From contig JAQNDB010000161.1 of NCBI GenBank assembly GCA_029204045.2, positions 59,234-123,233 of the forward strand: 64,000 bases of DNA, given 5' to 3'. This DNA is from Tillandsia leiboldiana (Eukaryota; Streptophyta; Magnoliopsida; Poales; Bromeliaceae). Positions 43,891 to 54,833 of the stretch are shown one piece after another; position 1 is the first letter of the stretch; each line of letters opens with the position of its first letter. The translations under genes were made by a program, and so were the position numbers. The notes beneath the pieces were generated by a model, which had not been told where the DNA came from, ran no database searches, and saw only the letters and a list, made by a program, of their open reading frames with translations.

Positions 43891-45579
43891 ACAGCCCAAA
43901 GTTCGGAAGCTCCGTTTTGGTCCGTTTTTCCACCGTTTTGAGCGCCGTCTTCGCCGTTGGGATCACCATTTCCGCGGTTTTCTTGGCATGGACACTTGGG
44001 ATCTTTTTGGTCACCGTTTCGCCGTGTCGGGTGCTAATTTCGCCAACGCTCCGCGCCTCGACGAAATCGTCGGGGGCGCGCCGTCGGGTCTATCTCTCAT
44101 CGTTTTCGCTGTCGGGGCCTACTTGGTTTAACCATTGACGTCCCGAGTGGGCTACTGGTTGAGAATTGGGTTTTGTTGGATTTTTGTGGGTTTAATGTGT
44201 CAGTGGTTGGGACCACTGATTTTACCTGATTAGGGTAAGGTGTTAATTTGTACTCTTGGATATTCTAGTAGGCCGCGAGGAGTTCCGATTGCTTGAGAGG
44301 GTCACGGGAGCGGTCGTATATCTTCAACCAGGTGGGTTCTTTTGCATCAAGTGCTGTAAGTGCATTATGTGCAACGTATCACTAAAGTATCTAATACTAA
44401 CTGGTTTAATAAAGTAGATGGGATGCTCTAATATGTTGACCTTTCGCATTACTATGTACCGTTCTCTTGTTGATAATTGTGGCGACCAAGTGTCGCGGTG
44501 CTTAATTTACGCCGACTTCGGCAAACCGGTGTTGAATGCTGCACGTACACTGGCGGCTTGGCCCCCGCATAGGTGTACTTTTCTGGAGAAGTGGTCTGAA
44601 TGACCCGTGTGCCCCACGTGTGTTGTTTGGGGACCTCTTCACGATCGCTACTTGCCGCCCATGCATCGTGAAGGGGTAAGAGCATCATGTGTCACGTAGG
44701 GAGATCGTCGATCTACCCTGACGGGACAGTGTCACGTAGGGAGATCGTCGATCTACCCTGACGGGACGGTGTCACTAAAGTAAATAAAGTGAGTAAAGTA
44801 AGTTTCAGGGCGAAGGATAGCGAAAGGTTCCGGCGCAGTGTAACTCATTTTAATTTCCTGTTCAGTAATGTTATAACATCTACTTTATTTGTCACTGACT
44901 TTACCCACTCCGTGACAGGTGTGACTAGGTGTAGTGGTCGGGACGACGGTGAGGCAGCGACTGGTGAATATTAGCTGTATGAGGCCTTATGTCAGAACTT
45001 TTGGTTCGGTTATCTCTATTCACACTCCTTAGTTCAACTTTAGTTTAATTTGTGTGGATGTGGATCATGCTGGATGGTTGGTTAGTTGTTTGATATTACA
45101 GTAGATTTAAATTAATGTTATCAATCATTACGGCCGTTTTACGATGTCAAAAGGATTTCGAAAATGATTTTACAAAAATAGGGTGTCGTGTGGGCACCAC
45201 TTTGAAAACCCTGTGGATCTATCCTTTCAAACAACAAAGCCGCTTTAATGTGAAGGTTGAGATGTTTTAAAGGAATGGGTGTCGAGTGGACACCGGTTGC
45301 AAACTTATAGGTCCCTCTTAATGGGATTGAATGTCTTTACACTCTCGTACTTGTTGATTGTGACTGTGTGGTTAAAGATCGTGTGTTGAATGTTGTTGTT
45401 GTAAGTAGGATGCCGTGCATATACAAAGGAGACTCTGTCCGCTTGAAGAGTGAATTTGTATATGTGGCGGTCTGACACGCACCGGGGCGAGGTCGGTACT
45501 TATTTGTATTCAAAAAAGAAAAATATGTACGTTTTCCTCTCATCTTTACCTAAAAACCCCCGGGGCGTGACAGATTAAA

Positions 45580-45590
45580 TGGTTTCAGAG
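45580..45590 (+). other. Primer-binding site of C2 (decayed)
   Basis: TGGTTTCAGAG, one mismatch to the initiator Met-tRNA site, eight bases after the LTR end. Confidence 0.65.
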
Positions 45591-45794
45591 AAAAACAACT
45601 TTAACCACAGTAGTCAGTAACCAACATCCACGGTGCATGATGCCACAAGCAAATTGAACATGAGATAACTAAGGTGTAGGTGCAGTAGATCGTGAGTGTA
45701 CGGGGAAAAAGGGAATTAATTTCGGTGCGTCTAGGCCGTGGTGCTAGACCAGTTAGGTCTAAGGTTGACTTGGTTTCTTTGTATACAGCGGATA

Positions 45795-46890
45795 ATGGCC
45801 CGGACTGGGTCATCAACGGAGAACGCAGGGGCAGAAAGTACGGTGCCGACAGTGGCGGAGTATCAGCTTCTCCGACAACAACTACAGGGGATGGTCGGGC
45901 AGTTAGCAACCCTTATGGAACAGATGCGACAGTGGGCGCAGCAGCCGACCACACCAGTGGAGGTCGCCCAAGCTATCCTGCCCGGACCAGCCGCACCAGT
46001 GACGGGACCGCCGGTGGTGGACAGCGAGACTATGATTGCCCCTCCTCCGACCACGGTGACCGGGATACCGTCGGTTCATCCGACGACGCCTTCAGTAGCA
46101 CTAACACCAACATCTTTGGGACCTACGCCGGGAGCCACTATTGGAGCCCCCTGAGAGAGACCGTGGTGACACCTACCCTCAGAATGTCCGCCGATGCTGT
46201 GGGGAAAGCCCCTATCCAGCAAACCGAACGGGACAAGATGAGAGTGAACTTGGCGGAGTTCAAGAGGTACCACCTACCCGTGTTTGAGGGAGAGACGACC
46301 GACCATTGGGTCGTGGAAAAATGGGTGGATACCATGGAAAAGCTTTTTGAAGACCTATTGATGGAGGAACGGGTCCCGTTGGCAGTACACTTTCTTAAGG
46401 GAAATGCCCGCCTGTGGTGGAAGACGGTGCGCCCGGCCCCCTTAGAGAGCACCGCCCTTCTATCTTGGACCACGTTTCGAGAAAAACTGTTTGGGGCATT
46501 TCTCTCCGAAAGCATCAAACAGCAGATGGAAGATGGCCTGAAGCATATCAAGCAAGGAAGTCGGACAGTTATGGGATACCAACGGGCATTTGTGAGGTTG
46601 ATCAAATGTATTCCTTTTGTCATAAGAGATGAATCTCACAAAGCTCGTCGTTTTGTGAATGGTTTATGAAGCGACATCTACAAGGTGGTGCGAACGGCGG
46701 ATATGCAATCCTTCCAGGAGGTGGTCGATAGAGCCACCGCGGCGGAGCGCGGATTGGCAATTTCACGAGCCCGACGGGAGAGCTCGAAATACGGCGTGAA
46801 TAAGAAACGAACTCGGCCTTATTTCGGAAAAGAGCATACCAAGGGGAGCCGGCCTCCTAAACGCCCGAGATCACAACAAGGAGCCAAGAA
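45795..46890 (+). pseudogene. C2 gag
   Basis: ATG at 45795 opens MARTGSSTENAG and a Gln/Met-rich helix (EYQLLRQQLQGMVGQLATLM). A frameshift near 46145-46160 moves the frame to the one with the capsid core (AEFKRYHLPVFEGETTDHW, LLMEERVPLAVHFLKGNARL, WWKTVRPAPLE). A TGA at 46667 replaces a codon in NGL-SDIYK; the frame then continues as VVRTADMQSFQEVVDRATAA and a basic tail KKRTRPYFGKEH. At 46890 the Sirevirus S2 begins. The zinc knuckle and pol should follow S2, outside the window. It is Ty3/gypsy Retrotrans_gag type. Confidence 0.85.
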
Positions 46891-48236
46891 TGTTACGGAA
46901 TTTGAGTTGGCGTATTTCGTGAATTCGGTTAAGTCTTGAAGATTGAAGGTAAAGAAGGTTGGATCATATAACTCAATCTCAAGAAAGAAGAATTCAAAAG
47001 GATCAGGTATGTTTAACTTAATATCTTTGGTGATCCGAATACTTCTTATAGTGTAGAAACACTTGGATGAATTTCTAATTGCATAAAAATAAAAAACTGG
47101 ACATGGGACATGTTCAGGATCCGGATCAGACTTTCCAATCCGGATCCCGAAGGTTGTCCGTTCATACACCAGTTCAATCCGGATCGTAGCCTCCGTTGAT
47201 CCGGATCCCGAACACTGGGTTTACCATTTTATTTGAACGATCCGGATCAGGCTTTTCAATCCGGATCCCGAACGTTGATGTTTGGTGAACTGTATGAACG
47301 ATCCGGATCAGGCACTTCGATCCGGATCCCGAACCTTGGTTTTTCTGGAAACTGTTTTTCTCGCTACTGCAATCCGGATCGCCGAACTCCGATCCGGATC
47401 GTCGTCATGTAAAATTCCAGAAAAAGGATAGTTTTTGATTCTTATCCTCTTCCAATGGTTTCTAACCTATAAATAGACCCTATGATTCATTTTTCTAGGG
47501 CAAGCCGCTTAAGCCGTGGAAGCCGTCATATTCAAATCAAAATACGGCCATATGAATCCACCTATAGAGAAGAAAGGAAATCATTAGATATTACCCTATG
47601 TTTCTTCATCTATATTGATTGATTTGATTCTAGGTTTTCATACTCACATTTTGAGTAGAATCAAATCAATGAATACTTAGATGGTATTTCCGATCTATTT
47701 CTAATCTAAGTATTCGGCGGATCATCACCACCCAAAAAACAACGATTTATCCCAAATCGGCGCGTGGACTCGCGTGGCCTTGTGGATTCAAGGTGCTACC
47801 GCTCTCGTGGATTCGGAGCGAGGTACGTTCGTGGATTCAAAGCGTGCTACTGGGTGAAGACCGTGGATTCGGTCGGACGTCGTGGACTCGACGTTGGACG
47901 CCGTGGATTCGGCGTTGGACGCAGATCGTGGATTCGAGAAGCGTCGTGGAGCGAGCGGAGAAGATCAACTAGGAGCATATGGAAAAGGTTGAGTCGTCTG
48001 TGAGTACGGTATATCACCTTGTACGTGTTTAATTCTAGTGGATTTCACCGTGTTATCGGTCCCGTGGTTTTTTACTCCGGTTTGGAGTTTTCCACGTAAA
48101 AATCTCTGCGTGTTATTTATTTTTTCTGCATTGGGTTTTATATCGCAAAGATTTTTGAGTGTTTATTGTTTACACCTATTCACCCCCCTCTAGGTGTTTT
48201 TTCCCCTATTTAGATCCAATTATATATAACCCAACA
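46891..48236 (+). mobile_element. 5' LTR of S2
   Basis: From TGTTACGGAATT to ACCCAACA, 1346 bp. The palindrome array is at about 47115-47400, TATA box at 47468-47475 (TATAAATA) and GTGGATTC repeats at 47765-47955. It is visibly diverged from both S1 LTRs, so S1 and S2 are separate copies rather than a recent duplication. Confidence 0.9.
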
Positions 48237-48238
48237 AG

Positions 48239-48249
48239 TGGTATCAGAG
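48239..48249 (+). other. Primer-binding site of S2
   Basis: TGGTATCAGAG, an exact match to the first 11 bases of the initiator Met-tRNA site, two bases after the LTR. Confidence 0.85.
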
Positions 48250-48269
48250 AGGGAATAGGGTTGTAAACA

Positions 48270-50219
48270 ATGGTTGAAGGTGGAAACATCAACAGACCTC
48301 CGTTCTTCGATGGAACAAATTATGCGTACTGGAAAGTACGGATGAAAGCCTTTTTAATTTCCATCGACGAACGGGTGTGGCAATCAATTGAATTAGGATG
48401 GTCTAATCCAACTGAATTTATTGGTGATGTTCGCACCATCAAACCTAGGTCGAAATGGACCAAGGAAGAGATAGATTTTTCTTCTTACAATGGCAAAGGG
48501 ATTAATGCTCTATTTAATGCTTTGTCTCAAACAGAGTTCTCTCGCGTCTCGGCATGTGAGACTGTGAAAGAAATCAGGGATGTTCTTCAAGTTACGCATG
48601 AGGGAACTAACCTTGTGAAGATTCAGAAACTGCAAATGCTTACGAGCAAGTTTGACTCTATTTTCATGGCAGAAAATGAATCTTTCACAGACTATTACAC
48701 ACGATTGCAAGACATCGTAAACTCATGTGCTAACTTGGGAGAGAAGATTCCAGAATTTAAAGTTGTAAGAAAAATATTAAGAACTCTTCCTAAAAGATTT
48801 CGTTCCAAGGTTACAGCCATTGAAACTATTAAACACCCGGACGAAATCCGTGTAGAAGAATTAGTTGGTTCTTTACAAACATATGAAATGACATTTCCTA
48901 CTAACTATTCTTCGGGAAAGGCATCCTCTTCTAACTCTTAAGGTTATGCGTTGAAAACAACAAAAGAAGAAGACGCGGATTCATCCTCCTCAGACGATGA
49001 CGAGAACCTATCTATGGAGGACTTTGAGAAGCAGCTCGCTCTCTTGACAAGGAAGTTTCGCCGAAATTTTCGAAGGGGTAATTCAAGCAAAACTCCATCC
49101 TTCGGAAAGTGGAAGAAAGGCAAGGGTTCTTCAAGTTACAAGTCAAGAAAGCAAGAGGGTTTTTCTAAGGATAAGAAAAGCACAGAAGGACAAGTCCAAT
49201 GCTTCAAGTGCCGAGGATACGGCCATATCTCAACGGAATGTCCAAATAAGAATCCGTCCAAGAAGAAGGCGATGCAAGCCGTCACTTGGGATGACATCTC
49301 ATCGTCAAATGAGTCATCGTCAAGTGATGAAGAAGATAACGCAACGGCGTTCCACGCGTCCACATCTTCACCCTTCATGTGCTTAATGGCAAGTACATCC
49401 GAGTCATTGTCCAACTCCACTGTTGAAAAGAATGCAACAGACAATGAATCGGATGATTCGGAAGGTGAAGATTTTGCTCTAGCCTATCACAGACTTTTGA
49501 GGGATTCAAAGAAACTGGCTAAGCAAGACAAGGGGTTGAGAGGGAGATTGCAGGATCTCGAAGAAGAAGTAAAAAGGGTAACTTCTCTCTCGACCGATCT
49601 TGAAGTGGAAAGGGATAATCTGATAAAAGCAAATGTTTCCCTTCAAGAGTCCAATGAGCAACTCGAGAAGAATTATATAGATATGGTGAACAAAGCGAAT
49701 TACTTCTTGAAGCTCAACGGTGAGGCTCGACAGGAAAAATTGGAAATGACAGAGACCATTCTCCAACTCAAGGATGACTTACAGCGATTTTCATCAGGAA
49801 GGAGTAAGTTGGATAAGCTTCTTGGTCTTGGTCAATCAAACAAGTTCGGCCTCGGATACAATCGAACTGAAGACAATTTTAGTTCGGTTGGGACAGTTTT
49901 TGTGCCTCAGTCGGTATCTCCTCCTCCGACACTGGAATTCACGACAAGCAACGACAACAAGCCTACTTCACCCTCCTCGGAATCGTCAAGCACTAAGGTA
50001 TGTTTTCGTTGTAATTTTGCAGGGCACATAAGGAGAAATTGCAAGATGGGAGCCAAACGCTCAACTCAAGCACTTCTTGCAACGACTACCAAAAGGGTGA
50101 TTCCTCGGAAATCAAATGCAAATTATTCAAAGGAAAAGAGCCTCGGTAGTTCATCAAACAAGACGACGACGTCAAGGAAAAGCGATGGATCAAACAAGAC
50201 GCTTTCACCAAAGGTATCA
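48270..50219 (+). pseudogene. S2 gag with one internal stop, cut by Cassandra
   Basis: ATG at 48270 (MVEGGNINRPPFFDG) opens the same frame as in S1, without its two stops. The UBN2-type capsid region runs to about 48900. A TAA at 48939-48941 (SSNS-stop-GYALKTT) replaces a Lys codon; the frame then continues to 50219. CCHC knuckles are CFKCRGYGHISTEC and CFRCNFAGHIRRNC, with a long Glu/Lys/Leu heptad-rich segment between them. At 50220 the Cassandra begins; reading resumes at 51038. Confidence 0.92.
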
Positions 50220-51032
50220 TGTGACGCCCCACTTCCCAGGGGGTCACCCATCCTAGAACTACTCTAGCTCTAGCACGCTTAACTCTCATGTTCCTCTTGG
50301 ATTTTGCTACCATCCAAAATGCTATAGCCGGGTTAGAGATTTAGTCCTATTATATCATTTATATAGAGGACTAATCCAAATTCCGGGGGTGTCACATTCT
50401 TCCCCCCTTTAAGCCCTGACGTCCACGTCAGGCTCAAGCACACTCACAAGCACCAGGCGATGTGAGACTCGTCTCGCTAGCCTTAGCCGGCCTTGTGAGG
50501 AGCCGGGCTAGCCTTAGCCGGCTGGTGAATGGCTTGGATTTTGCTACCATCCAAAATGCTATAGCCGGGTTAGAGATTTAGTCCTATTATATCATTTATA
50601 TAGAGGACTAATCCAAATTCCGGGGGTGTCACATTCTTCCCCCCTTTAAGCCCTGACGTCCACGTCAGGCTCAAGCACACTCACAAGCACCAGGCGATGT
50701 GAGACTCGTCTCGCTAGCCTTAGCCGGCCTTGTGAGGAGCTGCACTCCACTCACAATGGTCATTAGCCGGGGAGCCTCGCTCTACCCGCTATATAACCCT
50801 GGCTCAGCCGAGACTCATCTCACATTTCCGGCTGGTGAATGGCTCTGATACCAACTGTGACGCCCCACTTCCCAGGGGGTCACCCATCCTAGAACTACTC
50901 TAGCTCTAGCACGCTTAACTCTCATGTTCCTCTTGGATTTTGCTACCATCCAAAATGCTATAGCCGGGTTAGATATTTAGTCCTATTATATCATTTATAT
51001 AGAGGACTAATCCAAATTCCGGGGGTGTCACA
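50220..51032 (-). mobile_element. Cassandra TRIM with 5S-derived LTRs, three LTR copies
   Basis: Two 177-bp LTRs (50220-50396 and 50856-51032) and a shortened middle copy (50534-50633), target duplication TATCA (50215-50219 and 51033-51037). On the minus strand each full LTR holds a 5S rRNA-like segment (GTTAAGCGTGCT, AGAGTAGTTCTAGGATGGGT, GACC-CCTGGGAAGT), the signature of Cassandra. The primer site is TTGGTATCAGAGCC on minus (50841-50854) and the PPT is AAAGGGGGGAAGAA (50397-50412). There is no coding capacity; it depends on other elements. The internal region occurs twice, once partial (50397-50533) and once full (50634-50855). Confidence 0.93.
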
Positions 51033-51037
51033 TATCA

Positions 51038-51286
51038 ACCTCACAATCATTTCCAACGTACACCAAAACTCGAAAGGTTTGGGTACGCAAAGGTGAAGTT
51101 TTCCCTTGTCTTGTCACAAATATTTCCTTGCACGCTTATGATAATTCGTCTTGGTATCTGGATAGCGGTTGTTCTCGTCACATGACCGGTGACAAAAACT
51201 GTTTTCAAAATTTTGAGAAAATCTTCGGAGGACTTGTAGTTTTCGGAGACGGTCAGTCTTCCAAAATTGTTGGAAAGGAACAGTAG
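51038..51286 (+). pseudogene. S2 protease fragment between Cassandra and B
   Basis: The frame includes VWVRKGEVFPCLVTN and WYLDSGCSRHMTGDKN, the copia protease signature with catalytic Asp near 51161, then VFGDGQSSKIVGK. It is cut by gypsy B within the segment that in S1 reads on to TVAIPDGPILKN; the remainder resumes at 62974. Confidence 0.9.
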
Positions 51287-51613
51287 TGTAGTGTACTGGT
51301 TTTCCCATGCAACTTTCCGGTGAATCCATTGTGTAGAACACCTAGTGTTGGTGTCTGGCCCATGGTGCATCGAAGGGGTGTCACAGATGGACCTTGTGAG
51401 ACTTTGATAGCGGAATTGGCCTTCGGCTGTAATTGCCGAATTTTAGAAAAGGTTTTGGGCCAATCTGAGGTTAGATTTGGATTCAGCGCGGAAAAACGCT
51501 TGAAAACGGCTATTTGCTTGTTAACTTTGGAGTCCGGATGACCAAATGCGGGCTTCCGGAAGTTTTCGGGAATTGTTGGTGCATGGGGGAGGTCCGTGGA
51601 CCGGCCTGAGCCA

Positions 51614-51632
51614 CGTGGCGGCCTATCATTGG
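51614..51632 (+). promoter_or_regulatory. ERSE-I element in the 5' LTR of B
   Basis: CGTGG-N9-ATTGG (reverse of CCAAT-N9-CCACG), within CCACGTGGCGG. The 3' LTR copy is at 60049-60067. Further CGTGG/CGTGT sites followed nine bases later by ATAGG or ATTCG occur between 51680 and 51930 and look like decayed copies. Confidence 0.65.
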
Positions 51633-52119
51633 CCGGCTCACGCAGCTCGGTCCACGGGGAGGCGCGGCGGTGCATGGACCGCGGGCGCGGGACGCGTGGC
51701 GTGCCCGGATAGGTCGGCGCACGCGGCACGGCTCAGCGAACCTGCGGGGTTGCGGTGGGCCGGGCGTATGACACGTGGCGGCGTGGGATTCGCTGGCTCA
51801 CGTGGTCTCGGTCCCCGGAGTGCGCAGAGGGGCGCCTCGGGACGGCGCGCGCGCACTGTAGCGCCAGGTGGGCTGTCGGCCGCACTCGAGTGCGACACGT
51901 GTCGGCACGGGATAGGCGGGCCGTACCTACCCCCGCTGACCGCGGGGGGACGCGTGGCGCGCGGCGGTCGCACTGCACGGCTGTCCCCTGTTGTGGGGCG
52001 ACGTGGCAGCACCAGAGGATTTCGGGCGCGTCGGACAGGATGCATGCAACCGGTTTCCGGGCGCAGTGCGCCCGAAACATGCGCCCGGAAATCCGGATTT
52101 TTGTGTTTTGGGCTGGGCC

Positions 52120-52127
52120 TATAAATA
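52120..52127 (+). promoter_or_regulatory. TATA box of B 5' LTR
   Basis: TATAAATA in GGGCTGGGCCTATAAATAGC. The corresponding 3' LTR position (60564-60571) reads TATATAAT. Confidence 0.8.
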
Positions 52128-54027
52128 GCCCTCCTTGTTTGTTCTTTTGGCTTTTTGGGCCTCCTTTCCGCTGAGCTCCCTTCACAAGAGTTTTTCCTCC
52201 CTCAGTGCACTACCCTTTGGAGAAGTTTGAAGATTTTTGGAGGCACGCATCCCGAGGTTCACCGTTTTACGGCGCGGCGCGACGCTTGTTCTCCGGCGAT
52301 CCTCTTCGCCCCTTCTCAGTGTTTGGACTCCTCCGACCCACCCCGACCTCGGAATTCGCCGATTCTTGCGCCGTTGGACTCACAACAGGTAGGGCTTCAA
52401 CTCCTGTGTTTTATGGTTCCTCGATTTCCGTGCTGATCTTGGAGTTTTCCGAGCAACCATTTGACCCTTTTTCTTCGCGGACTTTTGGGACAGCACCGCG
52501 GTATTCTTGCCATATCTTTTCGCTCAGGCGTCGGAACGAGGCGATTCAAAAGGCAATTTTCATCTACGCTTCGCAAGGAGTCTCCTGGATTTTTCTCAGA
52601 ATTTTCTGAATTTTACTCGAGGGTGAGAGTCTCCTTTCTCTGTGGTTCCTTGTTACAGGAATTTAGCGCAGTTTGGATTCGGGGTGTACCCCTTGTCGGA
52701 TTTTTATCTCAGCGTAGGAAACTCCAAATTGGGCGTGCAGGTACTCGTTTCGACGGGCTCGTCGCAAGGATCGCGATAGTATTTTTCTTGGATTTTTCTG
52801 GGCGTTATTCGCAGGTAAAAATTAGTGAATTGTGGACTGCTGATTTGGGGGACAGATTCTGGAAAGCGTGGATGTTTAGCTTATGTATTTTTCCTTTGGG
52901 GTATTTTGTACAGATTGGTGGTGTGTTGGACTGATCTTGGACTTCGCCTTTGGGAATTCTGGAATAGCGCTCGAGGTGGGTGATGTTGAGAACCTCCTAC
53001 TTGTGAATGTCACTAGGCCTATTGGAATGCCACGATTATGTGTTATTAAATATGAATGTATCTAGCATGCTTGCATGAGATTAAGGTTCCTTTGCTAATA
53101 CTTGCATTGTTAGCAGGCTACAAGTTAGTAAGTGGTGTTTCCATGTTTAGATATGCAATTTAATTAGTTGGAAAGAATGCTATAGCCATATCATGTTGTA
53201 TGTTGAGGGAAGGTTTGGGCTTGTGGTTAAAATGAATGTTGTATAAGGGGTACTTGCTAGTAAATTGTGCATCTAAAATGTACTAAGTATCATATATCTT
53301 ACCACATGTACATCGGGATTTCCCAAACATTTAATGTTGCATATGTTAGAATAATTGAAAGGGGTTTATCAAGTAAAGGACTTTGCATGCTTCAATGGTC
53401 ATCTAGCTAGGCCACCTTTTTCTGCTACACATACATGCTGGAATTGACTTAGGAGAAACCATGCTTTCTATTCCTTCTCCTGTAGTCTAGTTGTAGAGGA
53501 TTGTGTAGTTCAGATGTTCAGAGTTGGGACAGTCGGGGATGGATGGTTGGGTGTTGCGGCAACCGCGGACTGTGGGCGGTTGACCGGCTTACTAGTATTA
53601 TTATTATTGCATCAGATTGGAGGTGAGGGATCGGGCTTCTTTAGTGGATGGTCTTACCCACTCGTTTAGAGTCTTGATCCAGTCCTGCTACATCAGATAC
53701 TTATGGTTACATATTTTTACTCGTGTGGGTCGCTCCCCTCGAGTGCCACTCCGGAGTAGGCTTAGGGCCGAGCCGTGTGCCGGTCGATTGGGTACTTTGA
53801 GGATCGTGCCGTGTGCCGATCAGATACTGGGTTCTCGAGTTGACAGTACAGCAGGCAGTACCAGTGTTGACTGGTGTATTGATTGGGTTTGGTTGGCCAG
53901 GTTTTGACATACTGATGCATACTTCTAGCGATTTTGACAGCTAGGCATTTTAGAGGCATACTAGGGGTAGCTTTATCATCAGTAGATTTACCTTTAGCAT
54001 ACTACCTTTATTTCATTTTCGCCTCTA

Positions 54028-54082
54028 GTAGTCCTAGTGGGTATTTCTGAGTTTGAGGCCTACCCACTAGGGGAGGCTACTG
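54028..54082 (+). other. Conserved LTR hairpin, B copy
   Basis: CCTAGTGGGTA (54033-54043) pairs perfectly with TACCCACTAGG (54061-54071), an 11-bp stem, with an outer AGTAG/CTACT pairing. The 3' LTR copy is at 62469-62506. Confidence 0.6.
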
Positions 54083-54548
54083 TTTTTATAGTAGTTCTCA
54101 CCCCCACTGTTTTCTCTTTTCTTTTCCCCTTTGTTTTGTAGAGTCTTCTGCGGGAGTCGCGGGACCCTCTTCCCTGGATCGAGGTAAGAGGATCGCTGAT
54201 TAGATAGCTGCTGCCCCGAGTTGGAATTTTGTAGTTTTGATGTACCCCCAGTACACTCAGACGGTTGTATTTTCCTTTTATTTTGGGTCTGGCTGCGGCC
54301 AGCTGGTTGTATATATTTCGTGAGCTGGGAGAGACACTTGTATATTTTTGAGAGCTTACTGTACTTTCATTTCCAGCATTTGTCTGAGTTGTATTAGTTT
54401 TAGTTTAGCTCTGTTTTATGCTCCTTTATTACTTGTTTTATAGCTGAGCAGGTTATCAGCGCTTCGTGTACACGGAAAATTCCGTGTGCACGGCGGATCT
54501 GTGGACGGGCCCGGGTTCTGGTTTACACCCGGGGCGTGACAGATTAGT

Positions 54549-54560
54549 TGGTATCAGAGC
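54549..54560 (+). other. Primer-binding site of B
   Basis: TGGTATCAGAGC, an exact 12-base match to the plant initiator Met-tRNA 3' end, seven bases after the LTR. Confidence 0.92.
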
Positions 54561-54833
54561 TTAGGGATAGGTCAGTTGGGACTTAGGAAACCCTAGGCTT
54601 TTGGCAGACCCTAGGAAGGCAGAGCGTGAGTGACGTGATATTGTGCGAAAGTCGGTAATTGGTTGTTAACTCTTCCTGTGAGTGGAGAGGGATTGACATA
54701 GCCTATTTCTGGGGGACTATTATGTTGGCTGCAGACAACATAAGGTTACAGAAATAGGGGAATGTCCATGACTTTCGCTTGATTGGGTCGAGAGTGGTTT
54801 TGTTTACTGACCCGTGGTTTCTTGCGTGGCAGG

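Larger units (their letters stand above)
42256..45572 (+). mobile_element. 5' LTR of gypsy element C2
   Basis: The LTR is taken from TGTATTTACGTG to CCGGGGCGTGACA (about 3.3 kb). It shares with C0 and C1 the GGGCTCGG/GATCGGATCC block (about 42370), a telo-box (43021), hairpin 1 (44547-44576) and hairpin 2 (45417-45465). Specific to this copy are an AT-rich repeat (42520-42960) and duplicated AGATCGTCGATCT palindromes (44692-44770). The exact start is uncertain by a few bases. The 100-211 aa frames at 43.3-44.1 kb lie in GC-rich sequence and show no domain. Confidence 0.75.
51287..54541 (+). mobile_element. 5' LTR of B
   Basis: Starts TGTAGTGTACTGG, ends CCCGGGGCGTGACA. It contains an exact ERSE-I (51614-51632) and near copies downstream, a TATA box (52120-52127), the conserved hairpin (54028-54082) and the 3' end shared with A1, A2 and E. 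The 100-190 aa frames at 51.5-53 kb recur in the 3' LTR with frameshifts and have no recognisable domain. Confidence 0.93.

Noticed and set aside
45692..46154. A separate gene starting at 45692
   Set aside because: The start of that frame reads gag leader out of phase; the real gag starts at 45795 in another phase and shifts near 46150.
50229..50286. 5S rRNA gene
   Set aside because: Only the part with the internal promoter is present, within a TG...CA LTR with a target duplication; it is Cassandra.
51546..52174. 135-192 aa frames upstream of the TATA box in the B LTR
   Set aside because: GC-rich U3; the frames are broken in the other LTR and show no domain.
54549..54560. tRNA gene
   Set aside because: Only the 12-base complement of the initiator Met-tRNA end is present; it is a primer-binding site.
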